The translations under genes and the position numbers were made by a program. A stretch of DNA of 6,768 bases. Source: Corallincola sp. Lineage in GTDB: Bacteria > Pseudomonadota > Gammaproteobacteria > Enterobacterales > Neiellaceae. Below are positions 1 through 6,768 of the stretch, piece by piece (within the stretch, counting starts at the first letter, position 1; the number at the start of each line of letters is the position of its first letter). Under the pieces are notes generated by a model. The model was not told the DNA's origin. It saw only the letters and a list, made by a program, of their open reading frames with translations, and ran no database searches. The DNA lies in assembly GCA_017998495.1 (NCBI GenBank), contig JAGOCY010000079.1:1-6768 (forward strand), in the 5' to 3' direction.

Positions 1-906
1 CTGCTGGATCAGGCGCAGGGCCTTACCGGCTTCAGTTTCGTCGTTCGGGTAGAGCACCTTGGAGACGGCTTCGGCTTCAGCGTTTTCAACCTGGGCATCG
101 ACGTAACCGCCGGCGTTGAACACGTCCCAGTTGAAGAAGTCAGAGGCGCGGCTTTCCCACAGGCGCAGGATGTTGACGGTCTTGCCGCCAAAACCGACCA
201 CCGGCACGTCCCACGGAATACCCTTGATGACGCGGCCCGGGTGCCACTTCTTGCGCAGGGCGCCGGTTTCGTCAAACACGGTTTCAACATAACCGAACAG
301 GGGCACATCCTGAGTGGACTCAGGGCGCCAGATCTCCCACGGGTTGCCGTACTCGCGCCACTCGTCCGGACGCTCGATCTGGCGGCCGTCCTGGAACTCC
401 TGACGGAACAGGCCGTGCTCATAGTGAATGCCATAACCAATGGCCGGGTAGCCCAGGGTGGCCAGCGAGTCGATAAAGCAAGCTGCAAGACGGCCGAGAC
501 CACCGTTGCCTAGCGCCATATCCGGCTCTTCGTCACAGACATCGTTGATGTCCATACCCAGCTCTTTGAGAGCCTGAGCTGCCGGTTCAAACACTTCCAG
601 GTTGTGGAGGTTATTGGACAGCAGACGGCCCATCAGGAACTCGAGCGACAGATAGTGGATCGCGCGGGTGTCCTGGGTGTAGTGGGTTTTCTGGGTTTGA
701 CGCAGACGCTCGAACGCCAGCTCCTTGGTCGCAGCGCAGGTGGCATTCCACCAAGCCCGCTTGTTGGCCTTGTTTTCGTCAGTACCCAGCGTGGAGTGCA
801 GGTGCTTGACGATGGAGCTCTTCAACTCCTCAACGGAAAGGTCGAACAGTTTCGCCGGGGCGGCAGCTGCTGTTGCCTTGCTGGTCGTGGTCTTCTTGGT
901 CGCCAT
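1..906 (-). CDS. glgP: Glycogen/starch/alpha-glucan phosphorylase, N-terminal 302 residues (3' end cut by window)
   Basis: The enzyme cleaves alpha-1,4 glucan ends with phosphate to give glucose-1-phosphate in the cytoplasm. The reading frame is open from ATG at 906 to the window edge. The family is shown by YLSLEFLMGR (residues 85-94), EEPDMALGNGGLGRLAACF (126-144), DSLATLG (146-152), YGIHYEHGLFRQ (158-169), WDVPVVGF (232-239) and KVLYPND (283-289). Family members are about 800 residues, so some 500, including the PLP-lysine region, lie outside. The start is supported by AAGGA (914-918 on this strand) 7 nt before ATG and by an in-frame stop further upstream. Residues 1-18 form a Lys/Thr/Ala-rich tail unlike the start of E. 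coli GlgP or MalP. The WDVPVVG stretch resembles MalP while other segments resemble GlgP, so the choice of symbol is uncertain. It lies downstream of pgm in the same direction, 198 bp away, and supplies the substrate of Pgm. Confidence 0.93.
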   Translation of the reverse strand, partial: MATKKTTTSKATAAAAPAKLFDLSVEELKSSIVKHLHSTLGTDENKANKRAWWNATCAATKELAFERLRQTQKTHYTQDTRAIHYLSLEFLMGRLLSNNLHNLEVFEPAAQALKELGMDINDVCDEEPDMALGNGGLGRLAACFIDSLATLGYPAIGYGIHYEHGLFRQEFQDGRQIERPDEWREYGNPWEIWRPESTQDVPLFGYVETVFDETGALRKKWHPGRVIKGIPWDVPVVGFGGKTVNILRLWESRASDFFNWDVFNAGGYVDAQVENAEAEAVSKVLYPNDETEAGKALRLIQQ

Positions 907-947
907 TGGTTCGTCCTTCAAGCTTATGTGGCCGGACTCGGGTTGGG

Positions 948-964
948 ATCTGACAATGTCAGAT
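948..964. repeat. Perfect 17-bp palindrome upstream of the phosphorylase gene, possible operator
   Basis: ATCTGACA and TGTCAGAT are perfect 8-bp inverted arms around a single central A (956). The near edge is 41 bp from the phosphorylase start codon, between the coding sequence and any promoter in the gap. The size and symmetry suit a dimeric transcription factor. With a 1-nt centre it is a poor RNA hairpin, since the inner bases would have to open to make a loop. I do not recognise the regulator. It is followed by four T on the plus strand, but no plus-strand gene ends here, so a terminator is unlikely. Confidence 0.5.
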
Positions 965-1009
965 TTTCACCCTGTTGCAAACTTACAAAGTCGCCAGATG
1001 CTAACGACA

Positions 1010-1049
1010 GGGGCGAAATCCAACCTTGATCTAAGTTCGCCTTCGCCCC
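1010..1049. repeat. Inverted repeat with 8-bp arms and 24-bp spacer
   Basis: GGGGCGAA (1010-1017) and TTCGCCCC (1042-1049) are exact inverse complements. The element lies in the middle of the 197-bp gap between pgm and the phosphorylase gene. A partial extra copy of TTCGCC (1036-1041) lies directly beside the second arm. It could fold in the leader of the phosphorylase transcript or in the pgm 3' region. There is no adjacent U-run for minus-strand transcription, so it does not look like an intrinsic terminator. Role unknown. Confidence 0.35.
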
Positions 1050-1071
1050 GTTTTGTGAACTGAGCCTCACG

Positions 1072-1092
1072 AAAAAGTGCGTAATTCTGCAC
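1072..1092 (-). terminator. Weak hairpin plus U-run just after pgm
   Basis: Read on the minus strand, GTGC (1092-1089), an 8-nt loop and GCAC (1080-1077) are followed directly by TTTTT (1076-1072), starting 12 bp after the pgm stop. The placement fits a terminator, but the stem is only 4 bp, so termination would be partial at best and some read-through into the phosphorylase gene is plausible. Confidence 0.25.
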
Positions 1093-1104
1093 CACTGCGC
1101 TTAC

Positions 1105-2757
1105 TCAGCATCCTGCTTTTGCAAAGGCTGCGGCGACAATCTGCTGCGCCTCCTGCTGGAGGAGCGCCAGATGTTCGCTGCCTTTGAAACTTTCGAGATA
1201 GATCTTGTAGATCTCCTCGGTTCCCGACGGTCTGGCGGCAAACCAGCCGTTTTCGGTCACTACCTTAAGCCCGCCGATGGCCGCGCCGTTGCCGGGCGCA
1301 TGGGTCAGCTTGGCCAGGATAGGTTCGCCCGCCAGGGTGGAGGCTTCCACCAGGCTGGCATCGAGATTGGACAACACCTGCTTCTGGGCATGGTTGGCCA
1401 CCGCGTCAAGACGCTGATAGACCGGATTGCCAAAGCGGGCGGTCAGGGCCTGATAATGCTGGCCCGGATCTTTGCCGGTGACTGCGGTGATCTCCGCCGC
1501 CAGCAGCGCCAGGATGATACCGTCCTTGTCGGTGCTCCACACCTTGCCATCACGGCGCAGGAAACTGGCACCGGCGCTCTCTTCGCCGCCAAAGGCGAAG
1601 GTGCCGCTGTAGAGACCATCCACAAACCATTTGAAACCGACAGGCACCTCTTTCAGTACCTTGCCATGGCTGGCCACCACCCGGTCAATCATGCTGGAGC
1701 TGACCAGGGTCTTGCCAATCGCCAGTTCGCTGCCCCAGCCCGGACGATGGGTAACCAGATAGTCGATGGCCACCGCCAGATAATGGTTGGGATTCATCAG
1801 CCCCACCGACGGGGTGACGATGCCATGACGATCGTAATCAGGGTCGTTGGAGACGGCGACGTCAAACTTGTCTTTCAGCCGGATCAGGCTGGCCATGGCA
1901 TCCGGCGAGCTGCAATCCATACGGATGCGGCCATCTTTGTCGAGGGTCATGAAGCTGAAGGTCGGGTCCACACGGTCGTTGACCACTTCAATGTTCAAGC
2001 CGTAATGGGCGGCAATGGCGGGCCAGAAGGCGATGCCGGAGCCGCCCATGGGGTCAACACCGATGCGCACGCCCGCCTTTTTGATGGCGTCCATGTCGAT
2101 GACGTTGCCGAGATCGGCCACATAAGGGGTGACATAGTCGTAAGCGACCGCCAGTGCAGAGGACAGCGCATCAGCAAAAGGCAGGCGCTTCACTGCCTTG
2201 AGGCCGTCGGCAAGGATGGCGTTGGCCCGCGCTTCCACCACTTTGGTGGCATCGCTGTCAGCCGGGCCGCCATTGGGCGGGTTGTACTTGAAGCCACCGT
2301 CTTCCGGCGGGTTATGCGACGGGGTGATCACCACACCGTCAGCCAAGCCATCGGTGCGGCCAGCGTTGTAGCCAAGAATGGCATGGGAGATCACCGGGGT
2401 CGGGGTGTAACCACGACCGGCCTGATAGCGCACCTCAACACCATTGGCCACCAGCACCTCAACCGCTGAAGCAAAGGCCGCTTCTGACAGGGCATGGGTA
2501 TCCATACCGAGGAACAAAGGGCCAGTAGTGCCCTGAGCAGCGCGGTACTCAACAATTGCCTGGGTGATGGCCAGAATGTGGGCTTCGTTGAACGCCCCTT
2601 TGAGCGACGAACCACGATGGCCAGAGGTACCGAAGGCCACGCGCTGGGCGGGGTCGGTGACGTCGGGGGTGGTGGTGTAGTAAGCAGCGATCAGGCGGGG
2701 GATGTTACACAGATGCTCGGTACGGGCCGGGGTGCCGGCCAGAGGGTGACGGGCCAT
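1105..2757 (-). CDS. pgm: Phosphoglucomutase (alpha-D-glucose phosphate-specific)
   Basis: The enzyme interconverts glucose-1-phosphate and glucose-6-phosphate in the cytoplasm, linking glycogen and maltodextrin breakdown to glycolysis and supplying glucose-1-phosphate for UDP-glucose. The 550-residue product is full length (E. coli Pgm is 546) and similar throughout. It has FGTSGHRGS (42-50), the phosphoserine loop [11 protein letters not shown] (145-155, Ser147), the metal-binding loop DPDYDRHG (305-312), the sugar loop GEESAG (391-396) and the phosphate-binding RPSGTEE (509-515). The frame is open a further 26 codons upstream, but ATG at 2757 matches the E. coli N terminus (MARHPLAG versus MAIHNRAG) and has AAGGAG 11 nt before it. 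It starts 5 bp after the seqA stop and its ribosome site lies inside the seqA coding end, so the two are co-transcribed and probably translationally coupled, as in the E. coli seqA-pgm operon. Confidence 0.98.
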   Translation of the reverse strand: MARHPLAGTPARTEHLCNIPRLIAAYYTTTPDVTDPAQRVAFGTSGHRGSSLKGAFNEAHILAITQAIVEYRAAQGTTGPLFLGMDTHALSEAAFASAVEVLVANGVEVRYQAGRGYTPTPVISHAILGYNAGRTDGLADGVVITPSHNPPEDGGFKYNPPNGGPADSDATKVVEARANAILADGLKAVKRLPFADALSSALAVAYDYVTPYVADLGNVIDMDAIKKAGVRIGVDPMGGSGIAFWPAIAAHYGLNIEVVNDRVDPTFSFMTLDKDGRIRMDCSSPDAMASLIRLKDKFDVAVSNDPDYDRHGIVTPSVGLMNPNHYLAVAIDYLVTHRPGWGSELAIGKTLVSSSMIDRVVASHGKVLKEVPVGFKWFVDGLYSGTFAFGGEESAGASFLRRDGKVWSTDKDGIILALLAAEITAVTGKDPGQHYQALTARFGNPVYQRLDAVANHAQKQVLSNLDASLVEASTLAGEPILAKLTHAPGNGAAIGGLKVVTENGWFAARPSGTEEIYKIYLESFKGSEHLALLQQEAQQIVAAAFAKAGC

Positions 2758-2762
2758 TGGAC

Positions 2763-3272
2763 TCAATTCTCCTTGGATGCAGAAAACCGGGCCAGCGCCA
2801 GCAGCTGGCTGCGAGACTCGGGGGACAGGCCGCAACGGCGCATAGCCCGGTCCAGAAGTCGCGCCTTTTGAGGGCCGCTGGCATTGGTAACAACGAAAAA
2901 GCCGGTGCCGGGGATGGCACAGGGGCGACTACTGCTGGCGCTGGCCAGCAACTCGTCGGCGGAGAGGGAGAAATAGCGGCGGCTGCGGCCCCGCAGTTCA
3001 AGCAGCTGGGAAAACTGGGCGGGGGCGTACTCGGCAAGCACCGCCAGCGCATCAAGAAAGCGGTCACTCTGCTTGCCACCGGCGCCGAGAATCTCCGCCA
3101 GGCGGATCAGGCACTGCTGCTCGCGGTTGGCAAGTCGCGGCAGCAACGGCTCAGGCTGTTCGCCGTCAACCCCCAGCAATCGACGCAGGATCGCCGAGGC
3201 ACTCTCGCCAATATGGCGGGTGTTGCTGGCGATGTAGTGATAAAGCTCATCGTCAACGTCGATTGTCCGCAT
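2763..3272 (-). CDS. seqA: SeqA, negative modulator of replication initiation
   Basis: SeqA binds hemimethylated GATC sites, sequesters oriC after initiation and organises newly replicated DNA. The 169-residue product begins with [16 protein letters not shown] and then [12 protein letters not shown] (20-31), matching the E. coli oligomerisation domain. The C-terminal DNA-binding domain is recognised by RGRSRRYF (94-101; E. coli HGRTRVYF) and [11 protein letters not shown] (120-130). Arg96, Arg98 and Asn130 align with E. coli Arg116, Arg118 and Asn150, but Ser132 replaces Asn152. The linker after residue 33 is about 10 residues shorter than in E. coli (181 residues in all). ATG at 3272 is chosen by homology although no good ribosome site precedes it. 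A GTG at 3287 in the same frame would add five residues and has GAGG 10 nt upstream. It heads the seqA-pgm operon and is divergent from ybfF. Confidence 0.93.
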   Translation of the reverse strand: MRTIDVDDELYHYIASNTRHIGESASAILRRLLGVDGEQPEPLLPRLANREQQCLIRLAEILGAGGKQSDRFLDALAVLAEYAPAQFSQLLELRGRSRRYFSLSADELLASASSSRPCAIPGTGFFVVTNASGPQKARLLDRAMRRCGLSPESRSQLLALARFSASKEN

Positions 3273-3313
3273 CGCTTGTGCGCGCACCGGCCATCCGCCT
3301 CAAGGTGTCGCGC

Positions 3314-3342
3314 ATTATACTGGCGGTCACAAAAATTGATAC
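3314..3342 (-). promoter_or_regulatory. Predicted sigma-70 promoter for seqA-pgm
   Basis: On the minus strand a perfect TATAAT (3319-3314) is preceded, after 17 bp, by GTATCA (3342-3337), which matches TTGACA at three of six positions. Transcription would begin near 3307, about 35 nt before the seqA ATG. It lies in the 125-bp divergent gap between seqA and ybfF. No GATC site is present in this gap, so direct SeqA or Dam control of this promoter is not suggested. Confidence 0.55.
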
Positions 3343-3382
3343 TCTGTGCACGTTTTCCGGCACGCTGCTGCCAGTCCCCTGC

Positions 3383-3388
3383 AAGGAG
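3383..3388 (+). promoter_or_regulatory. Ribosome binding site fixing the ybfF start
   Basis: AAGGAG lies 9 nt before ATG at 3398. The frame is open further upstream (to a start at 3263), but those codons run back through the divergent promoter region and into seqA, so the shorter start at 3398 is preferred. It also matches the length of E. coli YbfF. Confidence 0.8.
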
Positions 3389-3397
3389 CCTTATCCC

Positions 3398-4177
3398 ATG
3401 CTGTTGCATCACCGCGTTATTGGCGCGGGGTCCCCGGTCATATTGCTGCACGGTCTGTTCGGCAGCGGCGACAATCTTAACCAGCTGGCCCAGGAGCTGG
3501 CCCAGCACTATCAGGTGATCGCGCTCGATCTGCGCAACCACGGCAAGTCCCCCCATGATCCGCTGATGACCTACCCGCTGATGGCCCAGGATGTGGTCGA
3601 AACCATGGCCGAACTCGGTATTGGCCGCGCCAGCGTGATCGGCCACTCCATGGGCGGCAAGGTGGCGATGCAGCTGGCGCTGCAACATGCCAAACGGGTC
3701 AGCAAGCTGGTGGTGGTCGATATCGCTCCGGTCACCTACTCAGCACACCATCAAATGGTGTTCCGCGCCCTCGACCAACTGGCCAAGGCCCTGCCTATTG
3801 CCAATCGCAAGGCAGCTGACGCCATTCTCGCCAGCGAACTGGAGACCGCCGAATTGCGCCAGTTCCTGCTCAAAAACCTGGTGCCTGACGACGAGGGAGA
3901 GGGGTTGGTGTGGCGCATCGGCTACGCCGCCATTCGTCAGCAGTATCCGCAGCTGCTCAAGGCACCGAGCGGCCCCCTGCCCTTCACTGGCACCACCTTG
4001 TTTGTGCGCGGGGGCCAGTCCGACTTTATCCTGCCTGAGCATCGCATGCAGACGCTGCACGCTTTCCCCAATGCCCAGCTGCGCGAGATCGCCGAAGCGG
4101 GTCACTGGGTCCATGTTGAGAAGCCCAGGCTGTTCAACGCCATGGTCCAGCGCTTTCTCGAAGGCGTATCGGTATAA
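3398..4177 (+). CDS. ybfF: Alpha/beta-fold hydrolase (esterase) YbfF
   Basis: The 259-residue product is a cytoplasmic alpha/beta-hydrolase; E. coli YbfF (254 residues) is an esterase active on acyl-CoA and short esters, physiological substrate unclear. The oxyanion-side motif HGLFGSGDN (18-26) and DLRNHGKSP (44-52) are followed by the nucleophile elbow GHSMGG (82-87, Ser84). The likely catalytic acid is Asp108 in VVDIAP and the catalytic base is His236 in GHWVH. No signal peptide or membrane segment is visible. It is divergent from seqA and followed after 17 bp by a small membrane-protein gene, so the two are probably co-transcribed. Its place between seqA and fldA is the same as in E. coli. 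No strong promoter could be read for it in the divergent gap. Confidence 0.95.
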   Translation: MLLHHRVIGAGSPVILLHGLFGSGDNLNQLAQELAQHYQVIALDLRNHGKSPHDPLMTYPLMAQDVVETMAELGIGRASVIGHSMGGKVAMQLALQHAKRVSKLVVVDIAPVTYSAHHQMVFRALDQLAKALPIANRKAADAILASELETAELRQFLLKNLVPDDEGEGLVWRIGYAAIRQQYPQLLKAPSGPLPFTGTTLFVRGGQSDFILPEHRMQTLHAFPNAQLREIAEAGHWVHVEKPRLFNAMVQRFLEGVSV

Positions 4178-4194
4178 CGACGGAGCACGACCTC

Positions 4195-4404
4195 GTGGAT
4201 GATTTTGAACAACTGGAAACCCTGATGTTCAACCTCGGCATTGCCGTGTTGTTCCTGTTCATTGGCCTCGCCATTCGCGATGTGCTTAACCGCGCGGCGG
4301 TGCCGCGCTTTGGCCGTTATGTGGTGTGGCTGGTGCTGTTCCTTGGCTGCGCCGGCTTTATCGTCAAGGGCATTATCCAGTACAGCTGGGAACATGGCGG
4401 CTGA
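4195..4404 (+). CDS. Small two-helix membrane protein, DUF2788 type, function unknown
   Basis: This 69-residue product has two hydrophobic segments, about residues 10-27 and 42-61, joined by a short basic loop (RDVLNRAAVPRFGR, 28-41), which suggests an inner-membrane hairpin with the loop in the cytoplasm. The N terminus is acidic (MDDFEQLE). It resembles the uncharacterised DUF2788 proteins that I recall near ybfF and fldA in Vibrio and Aeromonas relatives; that assignment is from memory of length, layout and context. The start is GTG at 4195, preceded by GGAG (4182-4185) with a 9-nt spacer. It follows ybfF by 17 bp, so probably shares its transcript. In E. coli the same position holds ybfE, which is a different, soluble protein. 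No function can be proposed from the sequence. Confidence 0.85.
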   Translation: MDDFEQLETLMFNLGIAVLFLFIGLAIRDVLNRAAVPRFGRYVVWLVLFLGCAGFIVKGIIQYSWEHGG

Positions 4405-4405
4405 T

Positions 4406-4424
4406 GGCGGTGCGCGAAACCGCC
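4406..4424 (+). repeat. Short GC hairpin between the DUF2788 gene and fldA
   Basis: GGCGGT (4406-4411) and ACCGCC (4419-4424) form a 6-bp stem with a 7-nt loop, starting 1 bp after the stop codon of the small membrane protein. The downstream sequence TTGCCTTGT is not a proper U-run, so it may slow or stabilise the 3' end of the ybfF transcript but is not a convincing terminator. Confidence 0.35.
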
Positions 4425-4432
4425 TTGCCTTG

Positions 4433-4438
4433 TATAAT
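4433..4438 (+). promoter_or_regulatory. Candidate -10 element for fldA-fur
   Basis: A perfect TATAAT lies in the 77-bp gap, 43 bp before the fldA start. No recognisable -35 hexamer is found 16-18 bp upstream, where the hairpin at 4406-4424 sits, so the promoter may depend on an activator; E. coli fldA is activated by SoxS. I see no clear SoxS or Fur box by eye. Confidence 0.4.
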
Positions 4439-4481
4439 GCAGCGCTAATCCAATGACCCCGCACGAGATCGGAACAGAGCT

Positions 4482-5009
4482 ATGGCTGTGGTAGGTATCT
4501 TTTTCGGCAGCGACACCGGTAACACCGAGGCGATCGCCAAGCAGATCCAGAAGAAACTCGGCGCCAAGAATGCCGACCTGTACGACATCGCCAAGGCCAG
4601 TCGCGCCGACATCGAAAAGTACAATTTCCTGCTGCTCGGTATCCCCACCTGGTACTACGGCGAATCTCAGTGTGACTGGGATGACTTCTTCCCGGAGCTG
4701 CAGAAAGTCGACTTTGCCGATCGCATCGTCGGCATCTTTGGCTGCGGTGATCAAGAGGATTATGCCGAGTACTTCCTCGATGCCATGGGCACCCTGCGCG
4801 ATCTGATCGAGCCGCGTGGCGCCACCATCGTTGGCCACTGGCCAACTGCCGGCTACCAGTTTGAAGCATCGAAGGCGCTGGTCGACGACAACACCTTCAT
4901 TGGCCTTGGCATTGATGAAGATCGTCAGCCCGAACTGACCGAGCAACGGGTTGACCGCTGGGTCAAACAGATCATTGATGAGATGGGGCTGGCAGAACTG
5001 CTGGCCTGA
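4482..5009 (+). CDS. fldA: Flavodoxin I (FMN-binding electron carrier)
   Basis: Long-chain flavodoxin of 175 residues (E. coli FldA 176), a cytoplasmic one-electron carrier that donates to enzymes such as IspG/IspH, BioB, methionine synthase reactivation and pyruvate formate-lyase activation, and replaces ferredoxin when iron is short. The FMN phosphate loop is GSDTGNT (9-15). The two aromatic residues that sandwich the isoalloxazine ring are Trp57 (IPTWYYG, 54-60) and Tyr94 (GCGDQEDYAEY, 87-97), at the same numbers as in E. coli. The long-chain insertion is present (GHWPTAGYQFEAS, 118-130). The ribosome site is weak: GGA at 4471-4473, 8 nt before ATG. It lies 21 bp ahead of fur, so both are likely on one transcript, as reported for E. 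coli, where fur also has its own promoter. Confidence 0.98.
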   Translation: MAVVGIFFGSDTGNTEAIAKQIQKKLGAKNADLYDIAKASRADIEKYNFLLLGIPTWYYGESQCDWDDFFPELQKVDFADRIVGIFGCGDQEDYAEYFLDAMGTLRDLIEPRGATIVGHWPTAGYQFEASKALVDDNTFIGLGIDEDRQPELTEQRVDRWVKQIIDEMGLAELLA

Positions 5010-5030
5010 AACCCCTGGAAGAGGCACCCC

Positions 5031-5462
5031 ATGGCCGATGAAACCAATCCCCTGCGCAAAGCTGGCCTCAAGGTCACGCTGCCGCGCACCAAGATTCTGG
5101 CGCTGCTCAAGCAGCCTGAGAACCAGCACAGCAGTGCCGAGGATCTCTACAAAAAACTGCTCGATCAGGGCGAGGAGATCGGCCTGGCCACCGTCTACCG
5201 GGTGCTCAACCAGTTCGACGACGCCGGGCTGGTCAGCCGCCACCATTTCGATAGTGGTAAGTCGGTGTTCGAGCTCACCCCCAACCACCATCACGACCAT
5301 CTGGTCTGTCTCGATTGCGGCCATGTAATCGAATTCAGCGACGATGTGATCGAGGAGCGTCAGCACGACATTGCTGAGCGTCACGGCATCACCCTGACCA
5401 ACCATAGCCTCTACCTCTATGGTCACTGCAGCAAAGCTGACTGCGACCATAAGAAGCGCTGA
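5031..5462 (+). CDS. fur: Ferric uptake regulator Fur
   Basis: Fur is the cytoplasmic Fe(II)-dependent dimeric repressor of iron uptake. The 143-residue product aligns without gaps to E. coli Fur (148 residues) up to about residue 138 and has a shorter C-terminal tail. The winged-helix DNA-binding domain is at the N terminus (LKVTLPR 13-19, ATVYRVLNQFDDAG 53-66). Metal ligands are all present at E. coli numbering: His33, Glu81, His87, His88, Asp89, His90, Glu108 and His125, plus the structural Cys93/Cys96 pair in CLDC and Cys133/Cys138. The start has GGAAGAGG (5017-5024) 6 nt before ATG. The 21-bp gap from fldA leaves no room for a separate intergenic promoter or an E. coli-like uof leader ORF unless these lie inside fldA. 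Its dependence on the fldA transcript is an inference. Confidence 0.98.
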   Translation: MADETNPLRKAGLKVTLPRTKILALLKQPENQHSSAEDLYKKLLDQGEEIGLATVYRVLNQFDDAGLVSRHHFDSGKSVFELTPNHHHDHLVCLDCGHVIEFSDDVIEERQHDIAERHGITLTNHSLYLYGHCSKADCDHKKR

Positions 5463-5473
5463 ATCTGCATTCC

Positions 5474-5489
5474 GGGGGCTCACGCCCCC
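5474..5489 (+). repeat. GC-only hairpin in the glnS leader
   Basis: GGGGGC (5474-5479) and GCCCCC (5484-5489) form a perfect 6-bp all-GC stem with tetraloop TCAC, 11 bp after the fur stop. The glnS ribosome site GAGGAG (5493-5498) begins 4 nt after the stem, and a TTTTT run (5499-5503) lies between that site and the ATG. The 9-nt gap from stem to T-run makes it a poor intrinsic terminator. It may end or pace the fur transcript, or affect access of ribosomes to glnS. Confidence 0.45.
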
Positions 5490-5503
5490 ACTGAGGAGTT
5501 TTT

Positions 5504-6768
<1,265 letters not shown>

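Noticed and set aside
1196..1216. Two AGATCT sites in an inverted repeat near the pgm 3' end
   Set aside because: It encodes the conserved [10 protein letters not shown] segment of Pgm, where repeated Ile-Tyr codons create the symmetry.
1171..2469. 432-codon open frame on the plus strand opposite pgm
   Set aside because: It lies wholly antisense to a clearly recognised full-length pgm, has no family resemblance and no plausible ribosome site, and is explained by the GC-rich third positions of pgm.
2758..2835. Longer pgm start giving 26 extra residues
   Set aside because: The extension overlaps the end of seqA and is absent from E. coli Pgm, whereas ATG 2757 has AAGGAG upstream and matches the family N terminus.
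3263..3397. Longer ybfF start giving 45 extra residues
   Set aside because: The added part would run back through the divergent promoter region and overlap seqA, has no family similarity, and a good ribosome site directly precedes ATG 3398.
3273..3397. Possible CRP site or GATC cluster in the seqA-ybfF divergent gap
   Set aside because: Only a TGTGA half-site is visible, without a matching second half at the right spacing, and no GATC occurs in the gap.
4830..4846. Palindrome GTTGGCC-ACT-GGCCAAC inside fldA
   Set aside because: It falls in the conserved VGHWPT coding segment of flavodoxin, so protein conservation and codon choice explain it; there is no U-run or other sign of a regulatory role.
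4317..5483. 388-codon minus-strand open frame across the DUF2788 gene, fldA and fur
   Set aside because: It is a shadow of three real plus-strand genes with strong family matches. Its translation is low in recognisable motifs and follows the reverse of their codon pattern.

Overview
The window is a GC-rich stretch of ordinary core chromosome from a gammaproteobacterium. The gene order glnS–fur–fldA–(small gene)–ybfF–seqA–pgm is the order seen in E. coli and its relatives, here without the chiP/chiQ genes that separate glnS and fur in E. coli. The presence of SeqA, a Fur very close to the E. coli protein and a glycogen/starch phosphorylase beyond pgm point to the Aeromonadales (Aeromonas, Oceanimonas or Zobellella type). 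The genus cannot be fixed from sequence reading alone.

Layout. On the minus strand, read from right to left from a divergent promoter region at 3273-3397, lie seqA (replication sequestration), pgm (phosphoglucomutase, 5 bp after seqA), a 197-bp gap with several inverted repeats, and the first 302 codons of a glycogen/maltodextrin phosphorylase cut by the window edge. On the plus strand, read from the same divergent region, lie ybfF (alpha/beta-hydrolase), a 69-codon two-helix membrane protein of DUF2788 type, fldA (flavodoxin I), fur (ferric uptake regulator) and the first 421 codons of glnS (glutaminyl-tRNA synthetase), cut by the right edge.

How the genes fit together. Phosphorylase releases glucose-1-phosphate from glycogen or maltodextrin and Pgm converts it to glucose-6-phosphate, so the left half encodes two consecutive steps, with seqA at the head as in the known E. 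coli seqA-pgm operon. In the right half, flavodoxin (an iron-free electron carrier) sits 21 bp ahead of the iron regulator Fur. All plus-strand genes are close together (17, 77, 21 and 41 bp gaps), so read-through is likely, with a probable additional promoter before fldA.

I see no mobile element, CRISPR array, tRNA, toxin-antitoxin pair or defence-like cassette, and no evidence of an undescribed multi-gene system. The points most worth a second look are small: a perfect 17-bp palindrome upstream of the phosphorylase gene, a SeqA with a short linker and a Ser in place of one DNA-contacting Asn, an ambiguous seqA start, and the uncharacterised DUF2788-type membrane protein.
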